The position numbers and the translations under genes were made by a program. Below, one piece after another: positions 45,769 to 55,164 of a stretch of 64,000 nucleotides of DNA. Origin of the DNA: Nitrospira tepida (lineage in GTDB: Bacteria; Nitrospirota; Nitrospiria; Nitrospirales; Nitrospiraceae). The stretch is taken from assembly GCF_947241125.1 (NCBI RefSeq), contig NZ_OX365700.1, positions 3,256,001-3,320,000 of the forward strand, given 5' to 3'. Positions within the stretch are counted from its first letter, which is position 1, and each line of letters begins with the position of its first letter. The notes below the pieces were generated by a model, which had not been told where the DNA came from, ran no database searches, and saw only the letters and a list, made by a program, of their open reading frames with translations.

Positions 45769-46221
45769 ATGGATGCCATCATCCGAGCGTTGGTTGTCTA
45801 TGTTGTATTGTTGATCGTGTTTCGATTGGCAGGCCGGCGAACCTTGAGCGATATGACCAGCTTTGATTTCGTGCTGTTGCTGATCATCAGCGAGGCCACG
45901 CAAAATGCCATGCTCGGCAACGATTATTCGATAACCAACGGCATCCTGGTCATCATCACCTTGGTGGGGCTGGACATTCTCCTGACCAACTGGAAACATC
46001 GGAGCGCCTTCATTGAACGCTGGCTGGACGGACTTCCGATGGTGATCGTGGAGCATGGTCGCCCATTGAAGACGTTGATGGATCGGGCCAGGCTCGATGA
46101 GGAAGACATATTGGCCGCCGCTCGAAAATCACAGGGCTTGGAGCGAATGGAGCAGATCAAGTATGCCGTGCTGGAAGTGGGGGGCGGGATTTCGATTATT
46201 CCGCACAAGCAGGCCGAATGA
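45769..46221 (+). CDS. DUF421/YetF-like membrane protein
   Basis: 150 residues; AAAGGAGCGATT before ATG. Three membrane helices (about 5-22, 32-48, 55-73) are followed by the cytosolic DUF421 domain (FIERWLDGLPMVIVEHGRPL, then LDEEDILAAARKSQGL and KYAVLEVGGGISIIP). This matches YetF/YdfR proteins of unknown role, common in spore and stress settings. Confidence 0.92.
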   Translation: MDAIIRALVVYVVLLIVFRLAGRRTLSDMTSFDFVLLLIISEATQNAMLGNDYSITNGILVIITLVGLDILLTNWKHRSAFIERWLDGLPMVIVEHGRPLKTLMDRARLDEEDILAAARKSQGLERMEQIKYAVLEVGGGISIIPHKQAE

Positions 46222-46279
46222 CAGGCATGAGATGCTCACCAATTACTTGATGTATGTCATGTAAGACATTCTATTCTTG

Positions 46280-47512
46280 CTATGAATCGAAGGCCAAGAC
46301 GAGGGACAACAACAGCAGGTGTTGGCTCGGGACCAACCGCGGCACGCCGGGCGCCATGTCCCCGCCTTTAAAGAACCCGCCGTCCTGTCCAGTCGAGTGG
46401 TCATAACGGTATTCTAGGCGCGTCAGCCATAATTGCGGCCTGACATGGCGTCGGTACTCGAGCGTGGTGGTGACCGCCCACAGCAGTTGTTCGAACTCGG
46501 TCAGGCGTCCGTTTCGGTCCCAAAACCATTCCGGCCTCACCGCCAGGCTCCACGGCCCGCTGATGTCCCAGCGGGTAAAGAGCGCCGCACCCGTCCAAAA
46601 CGTCCGCGCCTGATTCGGTTGATCGGCGGCCCGTTCTGTGCCGATATCATAGGCGAGGACGATCGTGACCTCGTCCCCACGCCACTGAACCTGCGTGTCG
46701 GAGAAGAATCGCCAAAACCGGAGCGATGTGTCCGCCTGATCCGGTCCGTAATAGAGATTCTGGGCGACGACGAGCCGCTTGGTGACTCGCCAGTCCAATT
46801 CCGCACCGTAGCTGGGGAGGTCGTTGGCATGGGCGAGGTATTGAAACCCGTTCATCACGTGGAATCCCACATCGACGTTGTGATTGATCGCGTAGCGGCT
46901 CCCCACGCCGAAGACAAAATTCGGGGAATAATCGGTGAGATACGACCGGGAATAGTTGAAATTGTGCTTGGCGTAAAATGACTCAAAGTTGATATAGCCC
47001 TTCATCAGGCCCGCCGTCAGCAGGAGACCCGAGCCGATCGGGGCCAGATAGCTCACGTTGGCGCGGGCGAGATGCCGCAACAGGTCCGCTCCGGGGACCG
47101 GGCGATCCCGGCCGTCTTGCTCGCGCGGCACCAGCGCGTCGGTGTCGTAGCCGGCCTGCGCGGCGAGCTCCATCCCCCAATCGCGCGCTCGATGCGGTTC
47201 CTTATGCACATAGCCGAGCGCCATGTTCGGCGAGACCTCATTCGTGCGCGGAGTCGTTTGTTTGCTGCGGAACTGATGATTCTCCGGAAAATTAAAATTG
47301 AGGCCGTAGCTGACATCGAGAAGGGCTCCATACTGCCAGGGATTCGGTTCGGTCTTCTCCGGCATGGATTCGGCGGCGCCCGGCCCGGCGCACAGCACCA
47401 TGCCGGCGCATACGACGGGCAAGACCTTAAGGTTGCACTTGCACCTTATTGACCACGGCCGTGACGCCGTCCACTCCCCGCGCGAGTTGCCCGGCTCGTT
47501 CCTTGAATGCAT
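46280..47512 (-). CDS. Outer-membrane beta-barrel porin (BBP2-like)
   Basis: Up to 410 residues. The 47512 start overlaps the upstream BON gene by 86 bases and gives an odd long basic leader; the signal core LPVVCAGMVLCAGPGAAES may start later, so the start is uncertain. The mature part has DVSYGLNFNFPENHQF and TAGLMKGYINFESFYAKHNFNYSR, and ends with barrel strands and LVLAFDS. The pattern resembles the putative OmpL-like beta-barrel porin-2 family. Confidence 0.8.
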   Translation of the reverse strand: MHSRNEPGNSRGEWTASRPWSIRCKCNLKVLPVVCAGMVLCAGPGAAESMPEKTEPNPWQYGALLDVSYGLNFNFPENHQFRSKQTTPRTNEVSPNMALGYVHKEPHRARDWGMELAAQAGYDTDALVPREQDGRDRPVPGADLLRHLARANVSYLAPIGSGLLLTAGLMKGYINFESFYAKHNFNYSRSYLTDYSPNFVFGVGSRYAINHNVDVGFHVMNGFQYLAHANDLPSYGAELDWRVTKRLVVAQNLYYGPDQADTSLRFWRFFSDTQVQWRGDEVTIVLAYDIGTERAADQPNQARTFWTGAALFTRWDISGPWSLAVRPEWFWDRNGRLTEFEQLLWAVTTTLEYRRHVRPQLWLTRLEYRYDHSTGQDGGFFKGGDMAPGVPRLVPSQHLLLLSLVLAFDS

Positions 47513-47825
47513 ACAGATCCACTTCTCCGCTGAGGTAGACGGTGTCGCCGTCGACGGTCACGTCCACTTGCAGCAGATTCACGGCTGGCTCGTCATAGAG
47601 GACCTGCTTGACCGCACGCCCAAGCTCGTCGTCCGTTTTCCGGACCCGGCATGCGCCGTTTCCTGTGATCGCGAATGCGATAAGGACGATCAGGGCCGTC
47701 CATTGCCCTGCGGTGATCAGGCGGGCACCTTCCCCTTCCGTGCTCTTCACCGGACGGTACGCGCTGGTTGGCTTATCCATCCCATCGGCGGTCTGGACCA
47801 TGGGAGAGGGCCGCGTGAGCGCCAT
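47427..47825 (-). CDS. BON-domain protein with membrane anchor
   Basis: 132 residues from ATG 47825 (GGAGGCGATA upstream). A hydrophobic segment (about 40-57, TALIVLIAFAITGNGAC) precedes one BON domain (about 65-130: LYDEPAVNLLQVDVTV, TVYLSGEVDL, GVTAVVNKVQVQ). It lies between the endonuclease-like and porin genes on the same strand. Confidence 0.85.
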   Translation of the reverse strand: MALTRPSPMVQTADGMDKPTSAYRPVKSTEGEGARLITAGQWTALIVLIAFAITGNGACRVRKTDDELGRAVKQVLYDEPAVNLLQVDVTVDGDTVYLSGEVDLYAFKERAGQLARGVDGVTAVVNKVQVQP

Positions 47826-47849
47826 TATCGCCTCCATCCGTCGCTCTTC

Positions 47850-48527
47850 CTACCATTCCACCGCGGCCTTGAGCGGGAGATGGTCGGAAGCTTGGCGCGA
47901 GCGCGGCGTCTTGTGCACCTCCATGCGCAAGAGCGTCGCCGGCGGGCGGACCCAAATCCGGTCCAGCGCGAAGATCGGAACGGCCGACGGAAAGGTGCGC
48001 AAGGCCGGCGCATGGCCGAAGATGCGCTTGATCCACCGAAGCGGCCTGCCCCACAGGAACCACTCGTTCAAATCTCCCATCAGAACACAGTGGCGACGCG
48101 AAAAGCGTTTCAGCAGTTCCTCGACCTGAAGACGCCGTTCCCAGGGCCTGAGTCCCAGATGCGTGGCGATCACTTGAAGCCGTTCCCCATTGCACGCGAT
48201 CTCCATATCGATTGCGCCACGAGGTTCCCGCCCCGGCTGGCTGAGGTCCATCAGCCGCACGTCCGCCGGGGAACAGCGGGTCAAGACCGCATTGCCGTAA
48301 TGTCCCTTGCGCTCGAGCAAGGTCGGGCCGGCGATGGGCGTGAGCTTGACCTCGTGCGCGAGCCGCCACAACAGTTCGAGCCCGTGGTGTCCCGGCGAGT
48401 CCACCTCTTGCAGCGCCACGATGTCGGCATCCAGCTCCCTCAACACCTCGACGATGCGGCCTGGATCATATCGGCCGTCGAGGCCGACGCAACCATGGAT
48501 GTTGTAGGTCGCCAGGGTCAGCCGCAT
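47850..48527 (-). CDS. Endonuclease/exonuclease/phosphatase family protein
   Basis: 225 residues from ATG 48527 (AAGGCGGA upstream), overlapping the PLD stop by 10 bases. Motifs: LATYNIHGCVGLDG, IVALQEVDS (metal Glu), IATHLGLRPWERR, VLMGDLNEW and the final SDHLPLKA. This is the EEP fold; members cut nucleic acid or phosphoester or phospholipid head groups. Coupling to a phospholipase D gene favours a lipid-related substrate (inference). Confidence 0.9.
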   Translation of the reverse strand: MRLTLATYNIHGCVGLDGRYDPGRIVEVLRELDADIVALQEVDSPGHHGLELLWRLAHEVKLTPIAGPTLLERKGHYGNAVLTRCSPADVRLMDLSQPGREPRGAIDMEIACNGERLQVIATHLGLRPWERRLQVEELLKRFSRRHCVLMGDLNEWFLWGRPLRWIKRIFGHAPALRTFPSAVPIFALDRIWVRPPATLLRMEVHKTPRSRQASDHLPLKAAVEW

Positions 48528-50677
48528 TCCGCCTTCATGCCTTCCGTCCGCGGGATCGCGGTACGCCTGGCCAGCCATCGTCTGAGCCACCACAAGCCGC
48601 CGAGGATCGCGGCGGCCGAGCCTGCCAGGAGGGCATAGCTGGCTGCGCCCGGATGGCGAATCGTGCTGGTGATCTGATCCACGAAGATCGACAACGCGAT
48701 CAAGCCAGGCAGCTCGCCGATGATCGTGCCTATGAGAAAGTCTCTGGTACGGATATGGGTGGCCCCGGCGATCATATTGACTACCGTGAATGGAGCGACG
48801 GGCAGCACCCGCACGGTGACGACGGCCAGGACGCCCTTCTCGGCGAGGCGATGGCTGAGGCGATGCAAGCGGCGGGACCAGCGCTCGACCGCCTTGCGTC
48901 CCATCAAGCGTCCGATCAGAAACGTCAGCCACGCGCTCAACGTCATGCCGATGAAGGAATAGATGAATCCGTGAATTGGCCCAAACGTCAGGATGGCGGC
49001 GGCGATTAGGACCGTCACGGGGGCCACCAGCAATCCTCCGAGGAGGAACACGCCGACCGTGATGAAGGGCGCGGCAGGACTCCGCTCGAATGCCTCCGCG
49101 TACGCCAAGAGCCGGGACAACTCCAGCCATTCGCCGAGTGGCGACCACCGCCAGGCCGCTGCCAATGCCACGACCGCCAGCAACATCCCCGCCCCCATCG
49201 CCAGTTGCCGGCGGGCCGAGGGACGATGTTCGACAGGGATGAGCTGAGCGTCGTAGGGACGGCTCGGATCGACGAATTCCTCATCCGGAACCAGCTCGTC
49301 CACTTCCGGCGGAATCTGCTGGTCAAAGATTGCCAATGAGCGGCCGTCGCCGCGGAGCGAGTTGATCGCGGCGATCAGACCGGGGGCCTCCTCCAGCGCC
49401 CGCTCGACATCCTCGGGAGACACATTCAGATGCTCCGCCAACAGACCGTTACGGAAGGCCGCCACCCGCGCTTCCAGCCGGGGATCTCCGCCGGCATGAA
49501 AGGCCACGTCACATTCCGAATCCAACCCCATGGAACGATTGCTCATGTTCGCGGACCCGATGCGCACATAGGCGTTGTCGATCACGCAGACTTTGCTGTG
49601 CATGCTGATGCATTGCCCCCGAAAATCCGAAAGCCGCGGGTAATACAGGCCGAGACGCCGGCGCCGATCCATGCTTTGCAGAAACGCGAGCACCCGGCCG
49701 CGCAGGACATCCATCGTATGCTGTTCCAGCCATCCGTCGCTGTTCGGATGCAGAATCATCACGATGTCCGGCCCGTCCGGCTCCTGCAGGCGTTCGGCCA
49801 AGACGGCGGCCAAGATCTTGGAGGTAAAATACTGTGTCTCGATATAAATGGAGCGGCGGGCGGCGCGAAGCAGATCCACCAACAACCGCTCCACCTCGCG
49901 AATTTCCGGTTGTTGTTCCCCTTCCGGCATCGTCCGCGCGATCGCCATCCGAATGTCTTGGACGTGGGGAACGACTGAGGCGGGCCAAGGGTCTGCTCCT
50001 GTACGTGACGGGGCAGCCGGAATCAGGCGCCCGGTGGCGGTCCGCCACCGCTGCCTCGCCAGTTGGCCCAGAGCAGCCGCCGCAGGTCCATCGACGACCA
50101 TCTGGACGTCATGGAACGGCCGGCAGGGGCTGCCGTCGGAGAGCATCACCCGGCCGGGATGGTCGGCCCGATGTTCCGGCGTGTCCCAGCGGCAGGACGC
50201 GAAATCGAGCCCGCCGACAAAGGCCACGGCATCGTCGATCACGACGATCTTCTGATGATGGGAGGCGCCGACCGGGTGAGCGCCGTCTTTCACGAAGTGG
50301 AGCCGGCGCTGGGCCAGGAGATGGGACGGCAGCCACCACTGCCGTTCTCTGAAATAGATGACGTGGAAATCCCAGACCAGCACGTAGATATGAAGCCTGC
50401 GGCGGCGGACCAGCAGCGCGCTCAGGAACGGTCCCAACCGATCCGGATAGCCGTCCGGCTCGCGATCGACAACCAACCGGACCCGCGTGTCGAAGTCCCA
50501 CCCGAGGATGACCAGCGAGTGGCGCGCCAGAAGCGCCGCTTCACGGAACGCCGTGAAGTAGGCCTGGCCGTCCACCAAAAACGCGGCGCGTGAGCAAGGC
50601 TCGACACGCCAGCAGTTATGGCCGGGATCAAACAACCGGCCCGGCTGGACTGTGCGGGCTTCCGGACTGAGTACCAT
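48518..50677 (-). CDS. Phospholipase D/cardiolipin-synthase-like protein fused to a VTT (DedA-like) membrane domain
   Basis: 719 residues. Two HKD motifs: H141-x-K143-x4-D148 (HHQKIVVID) and HSKVCVIDNAYVRIGSAN (about 360). From about 500 on comes a membrane part with the VTT/SNARE-associated signature (APVTVLIAAAILTFGPIHGF, then FTVVNMIAGATHIRTRDF). Such fusions are known and probably transfer or hydrolyse phosphatidyl groups at the inner membrane. First gene of the row PLD, EEP, BON, porin. Confidence 0.92.
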   Translation of the reverse strand: MVLSPEARTVQPGRLFDPGHNCWRVEPCSRAAFLVDGQAYFTAFREAALLARHSLVILGWDFDTRVRLVVDREPDGYPDRLGPFLSALLVRRRRLHIYVLVWDFHVIYFRERQWWLPSHLLAQRRLHFVKDGAHPVGASHHQKIVVIDDAVAFVGGLDFASCRWDTPEHRADHPGRVMLSDGSPCRPFHDVQMVVDGPAAAALGQLARQRWRTATGRLIPAAPSRTGADPWPASVVPHVQDIRMAIARTMPEGEQQPEIREVERLLVDLLRAARRSIYIETQYFTSKILAAVLAERLQEPDGPDIVMILHPNSDGWLEQHTMDVLRGRVLAFLQSMDRRRRLGLYYPRLSDFRGQCISMHSKVCVIDNAYVRIGSANMSNRSMGLDSECDVAFHAGGDPRLEARVAAFRNGLLAEHLNVSPEDVERALEEAPGLIAAINSLRGDGRSLAIFDQQIPPEVDELVPDEEFVDPSRPYDAQLIPVEHRPSARRQLAMGAGMLLAVVALAAAWRWSPLGEWLELSRLLAYAEAFERSPAAPFITVGVFLLGGLLVAPVTVLIAAAILTFGPIHGFIYSFIGMTLSAWLTFLIGRLMGRKAVERWSRRLHRLSHRLAEKGVLAVVTVRVLPVAPFTVVNMIAGATHIRTRDFLIGTIIGELPGLIALSIFVDQITSTIRHPGAASYALLAGSAAAILGGLWWLRRWLARRTAIPRTEGMKAECG

Positions 50678-50824
50678 CCCTCGCTCAGTTGACCATTTCC
50701 CGACCAGGTCCCGAACCTAGGCATGATCCTAGTCTCTTTCGGCGCCTTCTCATTCGTATGTTGGATCATGAGATCATCAACTCTCAGCCGTGCTTCCATC
50801 AAGAGGGAAAGGAGTGCGTGGACC

Positions 50825-51679
50825 ATGTCAACACCGCAACGGCCGCCTCAGCAGCAACATCGGCAGCCAGGTCTGGAATCAGACATGACGCCTCGACCGA
50901 AGACAGAGGATCAGAAGCATCACGGTAGAGGCAAGCTCGCGGGCAAGGCGGCGCTCATCAGCGGCGGTGACAGCGGCATCGGACGGGCGGCGGCCGTGGC
51001 GTTCGCCCGGGAGGGCGCCGACGTGGCCGTGCTGTATTTCGACGAGCACAAGGATGCAGAGGAGACCAAACAGTTGGTCGAACAGGAAGGGCGCCGTTGT
51101 CTCGCATTATCCGGCGATATCGGCGATGCCGCGTGGTGCGGGCAGGCGGTCGAGCAGACCGTGCGGGAATTCGGACGGCTCGACATCCTCGTCAACAACG
51201 CCGCCGAACAACACCCTCAAGACGGGATCGAGAAGATCACCCCCTCTCAATTGGAGCGGACGTTTCGCACCAATATCTTCTCGTACTTCTACCTGACGCA
51301 GGCGGCTCTCCGCCATCTGGGCGAGGGTTCGACGATTATCAATACGACGTCGGTGACCGCCTACAAGGGCAGCGCGCACCTTCTGGACTATTCGGCTACC
51401 AAAGGCGCCATTGTCTCATTGACTCGCTCCCTCTCGCTGTCGTTGGCCGAGCACAAAATTCGCGTCAATGCCGTGGCCCCTGGTCCGGTCTGGACGCCGC
51501 TGATTCCCTCGACGTTCCCCCCGGATAAGGTCGCCAGTTTCGGGTCGGACGTTCCGCTACATCGGGCCGGGCAGCCGGAAGAGATCGCCCCCTGTTACGT
51601 CTTTCTGGCTTCGGAAGACAGCTCCTACATGACCGGCCAAGTGCTGCACCCGAACGGCGGCACGGTGATCAACGGGTAG
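50825..51679 (+). CDS. Short-chain dehydrogenase/reductase (YhdF/YghA-like)
   Basis: 284 residues from ATG 50825 (AAAGGAG upstream). A disordered Gln-rich N-terminus precedes the Rossmann motif ISGGDSGIGRA (about 47). Further motifs are VNNAAEQHPQ and the catalytic Ser/Tyr/Lys region (TSVTAYKG, DYSATKGA). The ending SSYMTGQVLHPNGGTV is typical of the stress-linked YhdF/GsiB-neighbour SDRs. Substrate unknown. Confidence 0.93.
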   Translation: MSTPQRPPQQQHRQPGLESDMTPRPKTEDQKHHGRGKLAGKAALISGGDSGIGRAAAVAFAREGADVAVLYFDEHKDAEETKQLVEQEGRRCLALSGDIGDAAWCGQAVEQTVREFGRLDILVNNAAEQHPQDGIEKITPSQLERTFRTNIFSYFYLTQAALRHLGEGSTIINTTSVTAYKGSAHLLDYSATKGAIVSLTRSLSLSLAEHKIRVNAVAPGPVWTPLIPSTFPPDKVASFGSDVPLHRAGQPEEIAPCYVFLASEDSSYMTGQVLHPNGGTVING

Positions 51680-51791
51680 CCATGCGGGCGGGTCCGTATT
51701 CTCAGGTCCCCGGTCACGAGCCTGCTCTCCCGGGACTCACTGACGGCGCCGGCCACCGCCCCGAGCCGCACGGCTGGTGAAGAGCTGATCG

Positions 51792-53459
51792 ATGGATGAA
51801 CGAGAGCGTCCGCTTTGGTACAAGAACGCGGTGATCTACGGGCTCGACGTCGCCACGTTTCAGGATTCCAACGGCGATGGAGTGGGTGATTTTCCAGGCC
51901 TGTGCCGGCGTCTGGATTATCTCGCCGACCTCGGCGTGACCTGCCTGTGGCTGCTTCCGATGTTTCCCACGCCGGACCGGGATAACGGCTACGATGTCAT
52001 GGATTACTTCGGCATCGATCCGCGGTTGGGCACCTTCGACGACTTTCTGATGTTCGTGCGCAAGGCCGGAGAGCGGGGTCTTCGCGTCATTCTCGACCTG
52101 GTCATGGACCATACCTCCAACGAGCATCCCTGGTTTCGCGCGGCTCGGCACGATCCCGCGTCCCGGTTTCGCCGATACTACACCTGGACCGACATGCCCC
52201 CGCCCACCGAGCCGGGACAGGGAAATATCTTTGCGGGCCAAGAATCCTCGGTGTGGACGTTCGACGAGATCGCCGGCCAATACTATTACCATCGCTTTTA
52301 CCATTTCGAACCGGACCTCGACGTAACCTGTCCGGAGGTCCGGGAGGAGATCAAGCGCGTCATCGATTTCTGGCTGTCCTTCGGCATCTCAGGATTCCGG
52401 GTGGACGCCGTCTCGCACATGATCGAATCGCCGCTTCCAAGTCCGGATCCCGCGTTGCGCCATGATGCGCATCACATCCTGCGGGATCTGCGCGCCTTCA
52501 CGTCATCCCGGCGCGCCGATGCGGCGCTTCTCGGGGAAGCCGACGTGGAGCCAAATGAGTTGGCGGCGTTCTTCGGCGAGGGCAACGAGCTTCACCTGCT
52601 CTACAACTTCCTGCTCGATAATTACCTGTTTCTGGCGCTGGCGACCGGCCGAGCTGAACCGATCGGGCGGGCCCTTCGCTTGTTGCCGTCCATCCCTGAA
52701 GGGTGCCAATGGGTGAACTTTCTCCGGAACCTGGACGAATTGGATCTGGAGCGTCTGACGGAAGACGAGCGTGAGTCGGTCTACGACGCCTTCGCGCCCG
52801 ATCAGGAGATGCGCATCTTCGGCAGGGGCATCCGCCGCCGGCTGGCTCCGATGCTGGGCGACCGCCGAAGGCTGGAGCTGGCAATGAGCCTGCTCTTTTC
52901 TCTTCCGGGCGCGCCCATGCTTGTCTACGGCGATGAAATCGGCATGGGTGACGACCTTTCCTTGGACGGCCGCAACGCGGTGCGGACTCCCATGCAGTGG
53001 AGCAAAGCCCGCCACGGCGGATTTTCCACGGCGCCGACACGCACGCTGACGATGCCGGTCGTGGCCAAAGGGCCGTTCCGATACCGACAGGTTAACGTGG
53101 AGGCGCAGGCGGGCGATCCGGAGTCGGTCCTCAACGCGATCAAGCGGTTCATCCGGCTCCGACGCGAATGTCCGGAATGGGGCTCCGGCCTGTGTCGAGT
53201 GTGGCAGACGGGCGAGCCGAGCGTCTTCGTCCATAGCTGCGAATGGAGAGGGAAGCGGCTCGTGGCCGCCCACAACTTCGCCAACAAATCGGGCATCGTG
53301 CACCTCGAACAGGAGCCGCACCATACGCTGGTCCCGCTCTGTTCAAGCCGTCATCGCGAGGCGCCGGCCCCGCCCCGACTGGAATTGGACCCCTATGGAT
53401 ACGTCTGGTATCGGGTCCTGAACCGGACTGCTCAGACGATCGGCGCCAGCGTGACATGA
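51792..53459 (+). CDS. GH13 alpha-amylase family protein, trehalose-synthase-like
   Basis: 555 residues. The TIM barrel has nucleophile Asp205 (GFRVDAVSH), acid/base Glu249 (LLGEADV) and the region-I DHTSN. Region IV reads FLRNLDEL with Asp315 but Leu in place of the usual His of N-H-D. That is unusual and could alter substrate binding. Overall most like the GH13_16 trehalose synthase group, without the C-terminal maltokinase. The next GH13 gene starts inside its stop. Confidence 0.9.
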   Translation: MDERERPLWYKNAVIYGLDVATFQDSNGDGVGDFPGLCRRLDYLADLGVTCLWLLPMFPTPDRDNGYDVMDYFGIDPRLGTFDDFLMFVRKAGERGLRVILDLVMDHTSNEHPWFRAARHDPASRFRRYYTWTDMPPPTEPGQGNIFAGQESSVWTFDEIAGQYYYHRFYHFEPDLDVTCPEVREEIKRVIDFWLSFGISGFRVDAVSHMIESPLPSPDPALRHDAHHILRDLRAFTSSRRADAALLGEADVEPNELAAFFGEGNELHLLYNFLLDNYLFLALATGRAEPIGRALRLLPSIPEGCQWVNFLRNLDELDLERLTEDERESVYDAFAPDQEMRIFGRGIRRRLAPMLGDRRRLELAMSLLFSLPGAPMLVYGDEIGMGDDLSLDGRNAVRTPMQWSKARHGGFSTAPTRTLTMPVVAKGPFRYRQVNVEAQAGDPESVLNAIKRFIRLRRECPEWGSGLCRVWQTGEPSVFVHSCEWRGKRLVAAHNFANKSGIVHLEQEPHHTLVPLCSSRHREAPAPPRLELDPYGYVWYRVLNRTAQTIGASVT

Positions 53460-55063
53460 TGAACGCTTCCACAGCCGGCTCCGCCGTTCAGTGGTGGCAG
53501 CGCGGGATCATCTATCAGATTTATCCCCGTTCGTTCGCCGACAGCAACGGCGACGGCCTCGGCGACCTGCCGGGCATCATCGGGAAGCTCGACTACCTCC
53601 GCTGGCTCGGGGTGGACGCCATCTGGCTCTCGCCGATCTATCCTTCGCCGATGGCGGACTTCGGTTACGATATTTCCGACTACACGGCCGTCCATCCGAT
53701 GTTCGGGACCATGGAGGATTTCGACCGACTGCTGGCGTCGGCCCATGCGCTCGGCCTCAAGGTCCTTCTCGACCTGGTGCCCAACCATACGTCTGACCAA
53801 CATCCCTGGTTCCTTGAATCCCGCGCGTCGCGCAACAATCCGAAACGGAACTGGTACATCTGGAAGGACCCGGCCCCTGACGGCGGCCCACCGAACAATT
53901 GGCTCAGCACCTTCGGCGGCAGCGCCTGGGAATTCGACCGGCGCACCGCCCAGTACTACTACCATGCGTATCTGAAAGAGCAGCCGGACTTGAATTGGCG
54001 CCAGCCGGCGGTCCAAGAGGCCGTCCACGGCGTGATGCGCTTCTGGTTGGATCGCGGCGCAGACGGGTTTCGCGTGGACGTGATCTGGCACCTCATCAAG
54101 GACTCGGAATTCCGCGCCAACCCGCCCAATCCCGAATATCGCCCGGGCGAGTGGGCCTATCGCCAGTTGCTGGCCACCTATACCACCGATCGACCGGAGA
54201 TCCATCAGATCATCGCGGGAATGCGGGCCGTCATGGACGGCTATCGGGATCGTCTGATGATCGGCGAGGTGTACCTGCCGGTGGAGCGGCTCGTGACCTA
54301 TTACGGCGCCGGTGGCGACGGCCTCCATTTGCCGTTCAATTTTCAGTTGATCGAGTTGCCATGGCGGGCCGACGCCATTGCCTCCGCGGTGCAGGCCTAT
54401 GAGGCGGCGCTGCCCCCTTATGGCTGGCCCAATTGGGTGCTCGGAAATCACGACAAGCCCCGCATCGCGAGCCGCGTCGGCCGCGCGCAGGCCCGCATTG
54501 CCGCCCTGTTGCTGCTCACCCTGCGCGGCACGCCCACGCTCTATTATGGAGACGAGATCGGAATGACCGACGTGCCGATCCCACCCGAATTCATCCAGGA
54601 CCCTTGGGAAAAGAATGTTCCAGGCTTCGGCTTCGGCCGCGATCCCGTCCGGACCCCGATGCAATGGGATGGTTCCCCGCAAGCCGGCTTTACCGCCGGC
54701 ACGCCCTGGTTGCCGATCTCCCCGTTCGCGGCGACCACTAACGTCGCGGCAGAGCGCGACGATCCCACATCCCTGCTCTCGCTCTATCGACGACTGATCC
54801 AACTGCGGCGGGCCGAAGCGGCCCTCTCTGTCGGCTCATATAGACCAGGACTCGCCGAGGGAGACCTGTTGTGCTATTACCGAGAATCGGTCTCGAATCG
54901 GTTCCTGATCGCGCTCAATTTCTCAAATCGGCCGAAGTTGACCCTTTGCCCGGGCCGCGGCGCCATCGCCCTGTCGACGCATCTCGATCGGCAGGATGCC
55001 CCTTGCGAAGACAAACTGGAGCTTCGGCAGCACGAGGGTGTCATCGTGAGGCTCCTGTCATGA
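53456..55063 (+). CDS. GH13 alpha-glucosidase/oligo-1,6-glucosidase
   Basis: 535 residues; ATG 53456 overlaps the previous TGA (ATGA), so the two are coupled. All GH13 residues are present: Asp208 (GFRVDVIWH), Glu272 (IGEVYLP) and Asp334 (GNHDKPR), plus IYQIYPRSFADSNGDG and TLYYGDEIGM. No signal peptide, so cytoplasmic. Likely hydrolyses or transfers glucose from short maltooligosaccharides or related alpha-glucosides made or processed with its partner. Confidence 0.93.
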   Translation: MMNASTAGSAVQWWQRGIIYQIYPRSFADSNGDGLGDLPGIIGKLDYLRWLGVDAIWLSPIYPSPMADFGYDISDYTAVHPMFGTMEDFDRLLASAHALGLKVLLDLVPNHTSDQHPWFLESRASRNNPKRNWYIWKDPAPDGGPPNNWLSTFGGSAWEFDRRTAQYYYHAYLKEQPDLNWRQPAVQEAVHGVMRFWLDRGADGFRVDVIWHLIKDSEFRANPPNPEYRPGEWAYRQLLATYTTDRPEIHQIIAGMRAVMDGYRDRLMIGEVYLPVERLVTYYGAGGDGLHLPFNFQLIELPWRADAIASAVQAYEAALPPYGWPNWVLGNHDKPRIASRVGRAQARIAALLLLTLRGTPTLYYGDEIGMTDVPIPPEFIQDPWEKNVPGFGFGRDPVRTPMQWDGSPQAGFTAGTPWLPISPFAATTNVAAERDDPTSLLSLYRRLIQLRRAEAALSVGSYRPGLAEGDLLCYYRESVSNRFLIALNFSNRPKLTLCPGRGAIALSTHLDRQDAPCEDKLELRQHEGVIVRLLS

Positions 55064-55104
55064 TAGCCAGTCTCTGGATGGGGAGATGTCGTGTCTGGTA
55101 TGCG

Positions 55105-55127
55105 TCGCACCAGCCGGAGTGGTGCGA
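55105..55127. terminator. Short hairpin after the GH13 pair
   Basis: TCGCACCA (55105-55112) pairs with TGGTGCGA (55120-55127) around a 7-base loop, 41 bases past the GH13 stop. No T run follows. Confidence 0.4.
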
Positions 55128-55164
55128 TGCGGATCACGAATGACCCGAATGGAAGGAGTGAAGC

